Positions 1 to 8,133 of a stretch of DNA of 53,579 nt are shown here, piece by piece (position 1 is the stretch's first letter; each line of letters starts with the position of its first letter). The stretch is from Prochlorococcus sp. AG-402-N10. Lineage in GTDB: Bacteria; Cyanobacteriota; Cyanobacteriia; PCC-6307; Cyanobiaceae. The translations under genes were made by a program, and so were the position numbers. Location: positions 1-53,579 of the forward strand of contig QCIU01000009.1 in NCBI GenBank assembly GCA_003216465.1, written 5' to 3'. Below the pieces are notes generated by a model. The model had not been told where the DNA came from. It saw nothing but the letters and a program-made list of their open reading frames with translations, and made no database searches.

Positions 1-326
1 ACATTAATCTTTCTACTTCATCAAAAATAGAAGATAAGAAAAAATTACTTGAAGAAATCTCAACATTAGTTTCATCTTTAACAAATAAATCAAAAAGATT
101 TGTTATGGCTAAATTAGATGATAATTTAGAAATGTATTTTGATGATGAAAGCCCTTGTTGCTTTGTAGAAATTAAGTCAATAGGCTCTTTAAATCCTTCA
201 GAAATGGCAAAACCAATATCAAATTTTGTTTCTGAAAAAATTGGAATTCCAATAGATAAAATTTATATTTCTTTCGCGGATGTGCCTGCTTCATTATGGG
301 CTTGGAATGGAAGAACCTTTGGTTAA
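1..326 (+). CDS. MIF-family tautomerase-like protein, 5' end outside window
   Basis: This is the C-terminal part of a protein of the macrophage migration inhibitory factor / phenylpyruvate tautomerase superfamily. The frame is open from base 3 with no start codon, so the gene begins just upstream; judging from family length only the first two or three residues are missing. The visible protein opens with INLSTSSKIEDKK and contains the family-typical stretches PCCFVEIKSIGSLNP and WAWNGRTFG at its end. The catalytic Pro that follows the initiator Met in this family lies off the window and cannot be checked. Bacterial members are keto-enol tautomerases; the physiological substrate in marine cyanobacteria is not established. 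Confidence 0.88.
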   Translation, partial: INLSTSSKIEDKKKLLEEISTLVSSLTNKSKRFVMAKLDDNLEMYFDDESPCCFVEIKSIGSLNPSEMAKPISNFVSEKIGIPIDKIYISFADVPASLWAWNGRTFG

Positions 327-352
327 GAATTATTTTTTTAGGTACTAATTAA

Positions 353-742
353 ATGGATATAAAAAAATTAGCTGATTTAAACAGTCTTAGAACTGCTCCT
401 CTTTTAAACAGCAGTCAAGAAAAAAAACTATTAGGAGAACTAGAAAATAATATTTATAATGCAGATTGGATAACAGTAGGAATAATGGCCCCTTCTGATA
501 CCAAAGCTATTGAAGCATTGCAATCAATTTCTAATAAATATTTCTCAATAAAATTTGGTAATTTAGATTCGCTTCATTCTGATGGATGTGTTTTTCTAAA
601 ATGTAACCAAAAAACTGGTAATGTTTTTGTTAGATCTGAAAATGGTCTGGGAGAAGGAATTTTAATAACTTGCCAATATGATGAAGATGCAGAAGAAGCT
701 AATACTTTTGGACCATTGCCATTAGATTTTTTCGATATTTAA
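353..742 (+). CDS. DUF1824 family protein
   Basis: A soluble 129-residue protein with no signal peptide or membrane segment. I recognise it as the cyanobacterial DUF1824 family from its overall shape: an N-terminal helix that opens MDIKKLADLNSLRTAP, a central GIMAPS segment, and a C-terminal segment with GEGILITCQYDED. The function of the family is unknown. It lies 26 bases after the MIF-family gene on the same strand and could be cotranscribed with it. Confidence 0.75.
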   Translation: MDIKKLADLNSLRTAPLLNSSQEKKLLGELENNIYNADWITVGIMAPSDTKAIEALQSISNKYFSIKFGNLDSLHSDGCVFLKCNQKTGNVFVRSENGLGEGILITCQYDEDAEEANTFGPLPLDFFDI

Positions 743-838
743 AATCTTATTTGTACCATTGTCAAAAATATTTCTTTTCTTACAACTTTGTTATTATGTT
801 CATTGGTGTCGCTCTAAATTTTTAAAAATTTTAATTCG

Positions 839-1711
839 ATGTATTTTCAAGATATAATTCAAAACTTAAATAAATTTTGGTCTGAAGAAGGTTGTTTGAT
901 TATGCAACCTTATGACACAGAAAAAGGTGCTGGTACAATGAATCCCCACACTTTTTTAAGAGCTATTGGACCTGAACCATGGAGTGTTGCTTATTGTGAA
1001 CCATGCAGAAGACCTACTGATGGAAGATTTGGCGAAAATCCAAATAGGGCTCAACATTATTTTCAATATCAAGTAATTATTAAGCCTTCTCCGGATGAAA
1101 TTCAAGAAAAATATTTAGCATCTTTAGAGTTTTTAGGAATCAATACAAAGAGTCACGATATTAGATTTGTCGAAGACAACTGGGAATCTCCTACTCTTGG
1201 TGCCTGGGGTGTAGGTTGGGAGGTTTGGTTAGATGGGATGGAAGTAACACAATTTACTTATTTTCAACAATGTGGAGGGATTGATTGTAATCCAATACCT
1301 ATCGAAATAACATATGGCCTAGAGAGAATCGCTATATTTTTGCAAGATAAAGAAAGTATTTGGGATCTGAATTGGAATAAGGATTTAAATTACAGCGATA
1401 TTTGGCTTCAATTTGAAAAATCTCAATGTTCCTTTAATTTTGGCGAATCAAATCCTGAAAATATGAGAAAACTATTTTCTATTTATCAAGAAGAAGCAAA
1501 TTCTTTAATTGAAAAAAAACTTACATATCCCGCTCTCGATTTTGTACTTAAATGTAGTCATTGTTTTAATTTGCTGGATGCAAGAGGAGTTATTTCGGTA
1601 ACTGATCGTGCACAATATATTGAAAAGATTAGAAGATTAGCTAGAGAAGTAGCATCATCCTGGATTTGTGAAAGAGAATCTTTAGATTTTCCTTTAATAA
1701 ACAAAGACTAA
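839..1711 (+). CDS. glyQ: Glycyl-tRNA synthetase alpha subunit
   Basis: Alpha subunit (290 residues, usual family size) of the bacterial alpha2-beta2 glycyl-tRNA synthetase. It carries the class II catalytic core that activates glycine for charging tRNA-Gly. Diagnostic stretches are [14 protein letters not shown] at the start, [19 protein letters not shown], the motif-2-like region [17 protein letters not shown], and [19 protein letters not shown] near the C-terminal third. The beta subunit gene glyS is not in the window, so the two subunits are encoded apart, as in other cyanobacteria. Confidence 0.97.
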   Translation: MYFQDIIQNLNKFWSEEGCLIMQPYDTEKGAGTMNPHTFLRAIGPEPWSVAYCEPCRRPTDGRFGENPNRAQHYFQYQVIIKPSPDEIQEKYLASLEFLGINTKSHDIRFVEDNWESPTLGAWGVGWEVWLDGMEVTQFTYFQQCGGIDCNPIPIEITYGLERIAIFLQDKESIWDLNWNKDLNYSDIWLQFEKSQCSFNFGESNPENMRKLFSIYQEEANSLIEKKLTYPALDFVLKCSHCFNLLDARGVISVTDRAQYIEKIRRLAREVASSWICERESLDFPLINKD

Positions 1712-1849
1712 TTTTAAAGAGTTGGTATTAACCCTTATCTAATGTATTAAAAGATACAGCAGCCTGAATCAATTTTCTCTTCTTTAATAAGTTATAGCCG
1801 ATACAATTTATATACCCATGTAGTGTGGGCATTTTTCGTGTGAGGTAAA

Positions 1850-3175
1850 ATGAAACTCTTCCAACAAATGTTGGTTGCTGGTACCGCATTGAGCTTAATA
1901 GCTCCATTGGGTGCGCAAGCTTCTGATATTAATATTGAAGGTATGAATAGTTACGTTAGTAGCAAATCATCCTCAAAAAAACAAAAAAAACTATTTAATA
2001 GCAAAACATTCTCTAATGAGCTAGCCACTATTGAAAGTAAAGTTGACAGCTATCAGAACTCAGAGCTCAACTTTTCTGATTATGAAGCAGGTGTTTTCTC
2101 TAATACAACAGTCGCTGACCAAAAGCTTGTTTTCACAATAGCTGCTGCAGATCATGATATTGATGGTGATGACCATCCTAATGATCCTGCAAATGACAGA
2201 GGTGAAGGCGTAATGGCTCAATACAGTTACACTATGAATCTTAATTCTAGTTTTACTGGTGATGACAATCTTTATATAAGACTTAAAGCTGGAAATGCTG
2301 CTGGTTGGTTAGTTCAAAAAGACGAAGGTGGTTACTTAAGTTCCTCAAAATCTGGAGGAAATGCACTTGGTGTCGATAAAATATGGTACACATTTCCTGT
2401 AGGAGAGAGGCATACTGTTTGGATCGGTCCTAGAATTGAAAACTACTATATGCATGCAACTACTCCATCACTATATAGTCCTACCATGAAGCAATTCACT
2501 TTAGGTGGAAATGCTGCAGCTTATGGTGCTAGCACTAACTCTGGTATTGGTTATGCATATAAATGGGATGACGGTTTAGCATTCAGTACTAACGTGGTAT
2601 CAAAAGGAGGTCCAACTGATAGCCAAGGATTCGCAACTGACGAAAGTAGCGATAGTTGGGCTACTCAAATTGGTTATACTAAGCCTCAATATTCTATTTC
2701 CGCAATTGTTAACTTCAAGACAAATGGATGGATAGATGAGTATTTCTCAACTCAGCTTGGACAAAACAGAGCCTCTGTTAGTGGCAGTCCCGCAAGTAAT
2801 AGTACTAACTATGGTTTAAGAGCTTGGTTTAGACCAGAGGAGTCTGGTTCCATAGTTCCATCTATATCACTTGGGTATGATCTTTCAACTATCCAATTTG
2901 CTACTGAAGATGATGAAGATACCACTGATATGTACTTTGTAGGACTTGGTTGGGCCGATATTTTCCAAGCAGATGACAAGATTGGTTTTGCCATGGGCCA
3001 GCCTCAACAAAGAGAAGATGAGACATCTGACCCACTAGCTTGGGAAGCTTACTATTCCTTTAAAGCTAATGATTACACTGAATATAGGACAACTTTCTTC
3101 GGTGGAACGGATAGAAACGGTACAGCTGGAGATGATATTACTGGAGTTGTATTACAAACTACTTTCAAGTACTAG
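1850..3175 (+). CDS. Outer-membrane porin, OprB-like
   Basis: A 441-residue outer-membrane protein with a clear signal peptide (MKLFQQMLVAGTALSLIAPLGAQA, cleavage after AQA). A polar linker rich in Ser and Lys follows, then a long region of alternating hydrophobic and polar residues with many Gly, Asp and aromatics, typical of a beta-barrel. The protein ends in TTFKY, an aromatic terminus as expected for barrel assembly. It resembles the porins of marine picocyanobacteria, but the N-terminal SLH domain common in cyanobacterial porins is short or degenerate here. The likely role is diffusion of small solutes across the outer membrane; substrate is unknown. A GTGAGGT ribosome-binding stretch precedes the ATG, and a short CCCA/TGGG hairpin lies in the leader near 1815-1829. 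Confidence 0.85.
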   Translation: MKLFQQMLVAGTALSLIAPLGAQASDINIEGMNSYVSSKSSSKKQKKLFNSKTFSNELATIESKVDSYQNSELNFSDYEAGVFSNTTVADQKLVFTIAAADHDIDGDDHPNDPANDRGEGVMAQYSYTMNLNSSFTGDDNLYIRLKAGNAAGWLVQKDEGGYLSSSKSGGNALGVDKIWYTFPVGERHTVWIGPRIENYYMHATTPSLYSPTMKQFTLGGNAAAYGASTNSGIGYAYKWDDGLAFSTNVVSKGGPTDSQGFATDESSDSWATQIGYTKPQYSISAIVNFKTNGWIDEYFSTQLGQNRASVSGSPASNSTNYGLRAWFRPEESGSIVPSISLGYDLSTIQFATEDDEDTTDMYFVGLGWADIFQADDKIGFAMGQPQQREDETSDPLAWEAYYSFKANDYTEYRTTFFGGTDRNGTAGDDITGVVLQTTFKY

Positions 3176-3221
3176 AATCAGAATAGTTTAAAAACACTCT
3201 TATAACTAAGAAGGTTTTCAT

Positions 3222-3250
3222 AAAAAAGCCCCTTTTTAAGGGGTTTTTTT
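3222..3250. terminator. Bidirectional rho-independent terminator
   Basis: GCCCC and GGGG arms at about 3228-3243 flanked by an A-run on the left and eight T on the right. It lies between the convergent porin and the small secreted-protein gene and can serve both strands. Confidence 0.88.
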
Positions 3251-3275
3251 AATGATTTTTTTTATAAACAGTGAT

Positions 3276-3515
3276 TTACCAACAATTTTCTCCCTCTCCA
3301 ATAGGGACGCATAGACTTGATGCTGCTGCTTCATCGGCTATTTTTTGAGCTTCTTCATCTAATATAAAATCTGAATCAATAGGCATATCAGTATTCCATT
3401 CTTTTAAACCACCTAAGTCATTCTCACCTGCTCTTAAAGCTTGTGAATTAGACGTTGATACTGCTAGTGCACTTGTTGCAGCTATAAAAATTGCGATAGA
3501 GCTTCTTTTTTGCAT
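3276..3515 (-). CDS. Small secreted protein of unknown function
   Basis: 79 residues. The N-terminus is a clear export signal (KRSS, then a hydrophobic stretch IAIFIAATSALAVS, probable cleavage near SQA). The mature part is acidic and small, with two Cys in the last nine residues (SLCVPIGEGENCW) that could form a disulfide. No family is recognised. It sits convergent to the porin gene and shares its terminator. Confidence 0.6.
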   Translation of the reverse strand: MQKRSSIAIFIAATSALAVSTSNSQALRAGENDLGGLKEWNTDMPIDSDFILDEEAQKIADEAAASSLCVPIGEGENCW

Positions 3516-3592
3516 TAGATATTTTAAAACTTTTTATATCTTAATCATTATTTATACAATCATCTAAATAGTGTATAAAATGATCTTTAATT

Positions 3593-4258
3593 TTAATTAC
3601 CCATGACTCTCAATATATTGGAATAAGATTTAAAAATAAGGTCAAGTTCCTCAGAGCGTCCATATTTAGCAAGCAATGATCTTGCTCCTGCATCTAGATC
3701 AAATAAATATTCTCTTTCCTCGATACTTTTAACATAACTTTCTATCCATCCAATAAAAACAAGTCTTTCACCATTTAAAACCTCTTGAACTTTATGGATA
3801 TATGTACTTGGATAAATTATTATCTCCCCTAAATCCAGCTTGAATTGTTTCTCTGAATTTAGGTTTTCAATAGATAATTCACCCCCTTCATAATCATCCT
3901 TACAATTTAAAAAAATAGTAAAAGATAAGTCGGCTCTCCCTGAAGACATATATGCATTGTCTACATGTCTTCCATACTTCATTCCGTTTTTTGATTTTGT
4001 AAACATGGTTCCATGAATCTTTCTTGGTAAGGCAAAACTTTTTATTAATGGATCACTAAGAATTTTTTGTGTTATTAATTTGGAATATTTTTTTGAAGCA
4101 TCAGATTCCTTATTAAGTTGTAAATTATTTTTTACTTTAGCGGCTTGCGCTCCGGCAGTTTTTTTCCCATCTTCCCAAGATGATTTTTCTTTATTTAAAT
4201 CTAATTTTAATAGTCTTATTTCTTCGGGATTTAATAAGTGTTGAGTTAAATAATTCAT
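3593..4258 (-). CDS. PKHD-type Fe(II)/2-oxoglutarate dioxygenase (PiuC/YbiX-like)
   Basis: About 221 residues from the ATG at 4258 (MNYLTQHLLNPEEI), which matches the normal family start and length. The frame is open 84 bases further upstream, but using that would push the start into the divergent promoter region. The dioxygenase iron site is visible as the H-x-D pair in GRHVDNAYM and the distal His in STYIHKVQEV, with the 2-oxoglutarate-binding Arg in GERLVFIGW. The family is known from PiuC, linked to iron acquisition in proteobacteria, and YbiX. It is divergent from futA across 93 bases, so a shared iron-responsive control region is likely, though I could not identify a convincing Fur box. 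The substrate is unknown. Confidence 0.85.
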   Translation of the reverse strand: MNYLTQHLLNPEEIRLLKLDLNKEKSSWEDGKKTAGAQAAKVKNNLQLNKESDASKKYSKLITQKILSDPLIKSFALPRKIHGTMFTKSKNGMKYGRHVDNAYMSSGRADLSFTIFLNCKDDYEGGELSIENLNSEKQFKLDLGEIIIYPSTYIHKVQEVLNGERLVFIGWIESYVKSIEEREYLFDLDAGARSLLAKYGRSEELDLIFKSYSNILRVMGN

Positions 4259-4351
4259 TTGAAGTATTAAAAATGATACAAAGTAAGGTATAGAAAATGT
4301 CTTTAAGAGTCTTTGCCCTTTAGATAGAGATAAAGTAACCATAGATACTAA

Positions 4352-5383
4352 ATGGGAAAAGTGCTAAAACTTAAAAAATTCTTTTATTCGGCTCTGACTT
4401 TTACATTCCTTTTTAACTTGAATTTACAAGCTAATTCTACAGAAAAGGAAGTCAAAGTTTATTCAGGCAGACATTACAATACTGATAGAAGTGTATACAA
4501 AAAATTTGCTGAAGAAACAGGTATAAGGGTCCGACTTATTGAAGCAGCTGGTATCTCTTTAATAGAAAGATTAAAAAGAGAAGGTAGTAATTCTCAAGCC
4601 GATTTAATTTTACTTGTTGATGCTGCAAGAATAACAAATGCTGCTAACGCAGATTTGCTTCAAAAAATTGATTCTGTTAGTTTGGAAAATGATGTTCCTG
4701 TTGGTCTAAAAGATCCTGGGAAAGAATGGTATGCATTAACAAGGAGAGTTAGAGTTATTGTAGCCAATCCAAAGGTAGTAGATGTAAATAAAATAAAAGA
4801 TTATAAAGATTTGGCTGATCCAACTTTAAAAGGGAAAGTATGTTTAAGAAATAGAAAAAGTCCTTATAATCAATCTCTTGTAGCTAATCAAATAGTTAAT
4901 AATGGAGATCTAAATACGCAAAAATGGCTTAATGGAATGATATCTAACGTTTCTAAACCATTTTTCCCTGGGGATATATCTCTAGTTAGAGCAGTATCAA
5001 AGAAAAAATGTGGTGTTGGCATAGTAAATCATTATTATGTAGCAAGAATGCTCGCAGGGGTTAATGGAAGAAGAGATTCATTATATGCAAAAAAGATTTC
5101 TGTAATTACACCTTATCCTGCTCATGTAAATATCAGCGCTGGCGGAGTGGCTAAATATGCAACAAATAAATCTGAAGCAATTAAATTGCTTGAATTTTTG
5201 GCATCACCAGAAGGAAGTAAAGGATTAGCTGCTCCTACTTTTGAGCATCCTTTAAAAGAAGTTAATCAAAATAATTTTGTTAAAAACTTTGGTGAATTTA
5301 CCCCTGACAAAGTTACTGTAGAACAACTTGGAAAATATAATGCTCAAGCTATTAAAATGATGAAAGAAGCTGGTTGGAATTAG
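4352..5383 (+). CDS. futA: Fe(III) ABC transporter substrate-binding protein (FutA/IdiA type)
   Basis: 343 residues: a signal peptide (KKFFYSALTFTFLFNLNLQANS) and a periplasmic-binding-protein fold of the ferric-ion FbpA/FutA/IdiA family. Typical stretches are KVYSGRHYNTDRSVYKKF after the signal, QADLILLVDAARI, LRNRKSPYNQSLVA and GVGIVNHYYVARML; the Tyr residues in YSGRHYN and NHYY are the kind that coordinate iron in this family. In picocyanobacteria this protein is strongly iron-responsive and feeds the FutB/FutC permease and ATPase. Those genes are not in the window, so the binding protein is encoded apart from its transporter. Confidence 0.93.
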   Translation: MGKVLKLKKFFYSALTFTFLFNLNLQANSTEKEVKVYSGRHYNTDRSVYKKFAEETGIRVRLIEAAGISLIERLKREGSNSQADLILLVDAARITNAANADLLQKIDSVSLENDVPVGLKDPGKEWYALTRRVRVIVANPKVVDVNKIKDYKDLADPTLKGKVCLRNRKSPYNQSLVANQIVNNGDLNTQKWLNGMISNVSKPFFPGDISLVRAVSKKKCGVGIVNHYYVARMLAGVNGRRDSLYAKKISVITPYPAHVNISAGGVAKYATNKSEAIKLLEFLASPEGSKGLAAPTFEHPLKEVNQNNFVKNFGEFTPDKVTVEQLGKYNAQAIKMMKEAGWN

Positions 5384-5433
5384 TAACTTAAAATAATCTC
5401 TTTTATAGAATTTCTTTATGTATTATTTACAGG

Positions 5434-5518
5434 GGAGAGGTGGCTGAGTGGTCGAAAGCGAACGACTCGAAATCGTTTAATAGGCAACTATTCGTGGGTT
5501 CGAATCCCACTCTCTCCG
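5434..5518 (+). tRNA. tRNA-Ser (anticodon CGA)
   Basis: Cloverleaf read by eye: acceptor GGAGAGG paired with TCTCTCC plus discriminator G, anticodon stem AACGA/TCGTT around loop CTCGAAA, a long class II variable arm (AATAG/CTATT), and T arm GTGGG-TTCGAAT-CCCAC. CCA is not encoded. Anticodon CGA reads UCG. It forms the left border of a small island whose three scars repeat its 3' end. Confidence 0.98.
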
Positions 5519-5852
5519 TTTTATCCACGTTTCGGGTGTTTGCAAGTTATTTCAAATTCCCATAGATGACTGATATAACAGGGATTTTTAAAAAAAATTA
5601 AAATCACCCTGTTTCAGTCTAGTTCAGTTTTGGATTTTTTCTGTTTGTGATATGTTTGTGATTTCAAAATGTCTTGTTTGTGATTTAGACATAATATTTT
5701 GGTCTTGATTTAGATTAGCAATACCATTGATTAACCTATACAAATATCTAATTATTTGATTTTGGCAGAATAAAAAAAATTTATCTTGTTGTTATCAATA
5801 TCCTAAAAAAGGGTGCTTAGAAATTTTAAAACATGTAAAAAAAGTTCTTTTA
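5519..5852. other. Gene-free stretch next to tRNA-Ser
   Basis: No plausible gene. It contains a run of TTTGTGAT-type words (about 5642-5691) and the first copy of a 17-base direct repeat whose second copy is at 6782. Otherwise AT-rich sequence; it would form the left edge of the island. Confidence 0.6.
5642..5658 (+). repeat. 17-base direct repeat, copy 1
   Basis: TGTTTGTGATATGTTTG, identical to 6782-6798. The two copies bracket the pentapeptide-repeat gene. A further TTTGTGAT unit lies just downstream. Confidence 0.8.
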
Positions 5853-6659
5853 TTAGCATCCAGAATTTTCAATTCCCCAAGGAGTTTTAGTTTCACAAAA
5901 AATCGCACCCTTTAAATTTATCCCTTTTAAATTTGCTTCAGACAAATCTACCCCAGTTAAATTCGCCCTAGATAAATCTGCCTTAGATAAATTTGTCTTA
6001 GATAAATTCGTCTTAGAAAAATCTAATCCAGATAAATTTGCCTCAGAAAAATCTGCTCCAGAAAAATTTGTTCCAGATAAATTCGCTTTAGAAAAATCTA
6101 ATTTTAAAATGCCCCCAGTAAATTTCGCTCCAGAAAAATCTGCCCCAGATAAATCTGCCCCAGATAAATCTGCCCCAGAAAAATTTGAAAACCAAATAAC
6201 TGCACTTGCATTCTTAAGTTGAGCAGAATATTTCCCAATCTTAAAATTTGGATTATTTAAAGTTACCCCAGATAAATCTGCCCCAGAAAAATCTGCAGAA
6301 ATAAGATACGTACCAGAAAGATCTGCACCAGATAAATTCGCCTTTGAAAAATTTATTTTTGATGGGAGACCATCCAACATTATACGAGAGATTGTTCCAG
6401 ATAGATCCGCCTCAGATAAATTTGCCCCAGAAAAATTTGTCCAACCAGTTAAATCTGCTCCAGAAAAATTTGCCCCAGATAAATCTGCCCCAGATAAATT
6501 TGCCCCCTTCCATCTTGTGTTAGCAAAATTTGCATTTTTAAGAGAGCAATTAATACAACTACCTGTGGAGTTAAGTTTAATTTCATTCCTTTCGTTCCCA
6601 ATTACTTCTCTGGATAGAAGCATTGATATTGCCAGAAAGAAATAAAAAAACTTTTTCAT
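5853..6659 (-). CDS. Secreted pentapeptide-repeat protein
   Basis: 268 residues. A signal peptide (KKFFYFFLAISMLLS) leads into a short segment containing CINC, then roughly forty tandem pentapeptide units of the A(N/D)LSG type, such as ANLSGADLSGANFSGADL. Such repeats build a right-handed quadrilateral beta-helix. The repeat run is interrupted once by a non-repeat insert (KIGKYSAQLKNASAVIW) and closes with a Cys-containing tail (FCETKTPWG, final Cys). Pentapeptide proteins are abundant in cyanobacteria, usually with unknown roles; export suggests a periplasmic or thylakoid-lumen location. It lies between the two copies of a 17-base direct repeat, in the first cassette of the tRNA-Ser island. 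Confidence 0.9.
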   Translation of the reverse strand: MKKFFYFFLAISMLLSREVIGNERNEIKLNSTGSCINCSLKNANFANTRWKGANLSGADLSGANFSGADLTGWTNFSGANLSEADLSGTISRIMLDGLPSKINFSKANLSGADLSGTYLISADFSGADLSGVTLNNPNFKIGKYSAQLKNASAVIWFSNFSGADLSGADLSGADFSGAKFTGGILKLDFSKANLSGTNFSGADFSEANLSGLDFSKTNLSKTNLSKADLSRANLTGVDLSEANLKGINLKGAIFCETKTPWGIENSGC

Positions 6660-6781
6660 TTTGAAATTTATTTTTAAATATTAAAATTTATAAGTAAAAG
6701 TTAAAAACTTATATAATAAATTATCTTAACTTCTTTTAAGAAATAAATTGAAAATAATTTTTCATATTTAAAAGTAAATAA

Positions 6782-6798
6782 TGTTTGTGATATGTTTG
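6782..6798 (+). repeat. 17-base direct repeat, copy 2
   Basis: Identical to 5642-5658. It lies about 75 bases before the first tRNA-end scar. Confidence 0.8.
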
Positions 6799-6870
6799 CT
6801 ATTTTTATATTTTTTTATGAAAAACTTGGTCAGGGTTGGTCAGGACTGTTCAGTTTATACTGGTTCTATG

Positions 6871-6883
6871 AACACCCTCTCCG
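6871..6883 (+). repeat. tRNA-Ser 3'-end scar 1
   Basis: AACACCCTCTCCG followed by a T-run. It shares CTCTCCG and the following TT with the 3' end of tRNA-Ser at 5512-5520, in the same orientation. The left flank resembles the other two scars more than the tRNA. Confidence 0.6.
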
Positions 6884-6897
6884 TTTTTTGTTGGTTA

Positions 6898-7056
6898 TTA
6901 AGCACAGGAATTTACATGTTTAATCTTTATAGGTAATGTATTTCCTCCTTCTAGAAAAGTGCTTGCTTTAACAATTAAAGGGATGGAAATGATACTTAAT
7001 GCTAATAAAGTAGTAGCGGCAGGTTGAGCGAGACGGATGAGTGTTTTTTTGTCCAT
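6898..7056 (-). CDS. 52-residue exported or membrane peptide, unknown
   Basis: ATG at 7056, stop at 6898. It opens MDKKTLIRLAQPAATTLLAL, continues with a hydrophobic stretch and a possible signal cleavage after VKA, and has a short mature part ending in NSCA with one Cys. No family is recognised. It is the only gene between scars 1 and 2, so it may be the cargo of that insertion. An array of ACATGTAAAA words lies directly upstream of its start. Confidence 0.5.
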   Translation of the reverse strand: MDKKTLIRLAQPAATTLLALSIISIPLIVKASTFLEGGNTLPIKIKHVNSCA

Positions 7057-7116
7057 GATGGTTTAAAAATTTTCCCTATATTTAGCATTAAAAAACAATA
7101 GAGAAAAGAAAGTTAA

Positions 7117-7188
7117 ACACATTTAAAAACACATGTAAAACGAATGAGAAACAAATGTAAAAAAGCACATGTAAAAACACATGTAAAA
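7117..7188. repeat. Iterated ACACATGTAAAA words
   Basis: Five copies of a 10-12 base word, ACACATGTAAAA or close variants, begin near 7117, 7129, 7150, 7165 and 7177. They are direct repeats with irregular spacing, immediately upstream of the 52-residue gene on the minus strand. They may bind a regulator or recombinase, or be simple AT-rich slippage. Confidence 0.6.
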
Positions 7189-7210
7189 TTACTAAAAAGA
7201 TTTAGTTTTT

Positions 7211-7229
7211 TGTGCCAGTTAGTGGCACA
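7211..7229. repeat. Perfect 7-base inverted repeat
   Basis: TGTGCCA, 5-base spacer, TGGCACA. There is no T-run on the exit side, so it does not look like a terminator. It lies 18 bases left of scar 2 and could be a recombinase arm or operator. Confidence 0.55.
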
Positions 7230-7246
7230 AAGAGTCAAATGGAATT

Positions 7247-7258
7247 ACACCCTCTCCG
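7247..7258 (+). repeat. tRNA-Ser 3'-end scar 2
   Basis: ACACCCTCTCCG, same orientation as the tRNA. Together with its left flank (AGTCAAATGGAATT) it matches scar 3 at most positions, so scars 2 and 3 are clearly related to each other. Confidence 0.6.
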
Positions 7259-7308
7259 GATTTTTTTAGTGTCTGTGTAGGTTTACTTTCTCCTTTGAGT
7301 TCTATTAT

Positions 7309-7518
7309 TTGGGGGATAAGACAGAGGTCTTGGAGTCTTTCTTTAGTTCCTTATCTTTTAGTTTTTTTATTGGATTTATAACTGTACTCCAAACTGGTGA
7401 AGAGAAATTAAAACCTAGAGTAAAATATCCACTTCAACTTATAAGTGGTTTTATATCTTATGAAATGACTAAAAATATGAAACAAAAAGCAATTAATGAT
7501 AAGAAAAAAAACTATTGA
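7309..7518 (+). CDS. Hypothetical protein, 69 residues
   Basis: One hydrophobic segment (SLSFSFFIGFITVL) followed by a basic tail ending in KQKAINDKKKNY. The upstream GGGG stretch could act as ribosome-binding site. No family is recognised. Coding status is uncertain, since the composition is like the surrounding island DNA. Confidence 0.35.
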   Translation: MGDKTEVLESFFSSLSFSFFIGFITVLQTGEEKLKPRVKYPLQLISGFISYEMTKNMKQKAINDKKKNY

Positions 7519-7673
7519 TATTGAAAAAGAATAGATAATTTCATTTCTTATTAAAACTATCTTAAAGTTAAATAAAATATATTATCTTTGAAGTTCCTTG
7601 ATTGAATTTTTAACAAAAAAAATTTTTTATTTATAAATTGTGTAATTATTAAATAATTCTAAATAGTTTACTT

Positions 7674-7796
7674 ATGATTAACAAAAAAGATTCTTCCGGA
7701 TTTACTAATAGTGTCAAAACATTTATTACTTATGGAGTAGGTGCTTTTATTGGAGTATTAATTGTTCGAGTTATTAAAGCGATAATTTTTAGTTAA
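7674..7796 (+). CDS. 40-residue single-membrane-span peptide
   Basis: ATG at 7674, stop at 7794-7796. A short polar head (MINKKDSSGFTNS) is followed by one transmembrane segment (YGVGAFIGVLIVRVI) and a short tail. Typical of the tiny membrane proteins of picocyanobacteria; function unknown. Its stop lies one base from the end of the convergent gene at 7798. Confidence 0.45.
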   Translation: MINKKDSSGFTNSVKTFITYGVGAFIGVLIVRVIKAIIFS

Positions 7797-7797
7797 T

Positions 7798-8133
7798 TTA
7801 AAAGACTTTGCATTTGCCAGTTACTAGGTCAGTGTCATTGCCAGGTTCTAATCCAATAAGAGAAAACATCATCTTTTCTTTATCAATATGTAAAGCATAA
7901 AAAGTTTTAAATCTAGGGGCATAGTAGTCATAAGCATATATTACTTTTTCATTCTCATAAAGGATTTTATTTCTTGGCCCCTCTGGAGTAACTAGTGCAT
8001 TACCTTGCCTCTTGACTTCGTATGTATTGAGTTTATTTCGAAAATAATATGAACAATTCCAAGTCTCTGCTAATAATTGAGATGAAAAAATACTACTCAT
8101 GAAGATAGTAAATAGGCCAAAATTTTTATACAT
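7798..8133 (-). CDS. Exported protein of unknown function, 111 residues
   Basis: A signal peptide (MYKNFGLFTIFMSSIFSSQLLA, cleavage after LLA) precedes a mature domain of about 90 residues with two Cys, one at the start (WNCSYYF) and one at the end (GKCKVF), well placed for a disulfide. The mature part is rich in Tyr and Lys and looks like a small beta-rich periplasmic domain. No family is recognised. It lies in the third segment of the tRNA-Ser island. Confidence 0.6.
   Translation of the reverse strand: MYKNFGLFTIFMSSIFSSQLLAETWNCSYYFRNKLNTYEVKRQGNALVTPEGPRNKILYENEKVIYAYDYYAPRFKTFYALHIDKEKMMFSLIGLEPGNDTDLVTGKCKVF

Noticed and set aside
7117-7188. CRISPR array
   Set aside because: The repeat words are only 10-12 bases with irregular, too short spacing and there are no cas genes anywhere in the window.
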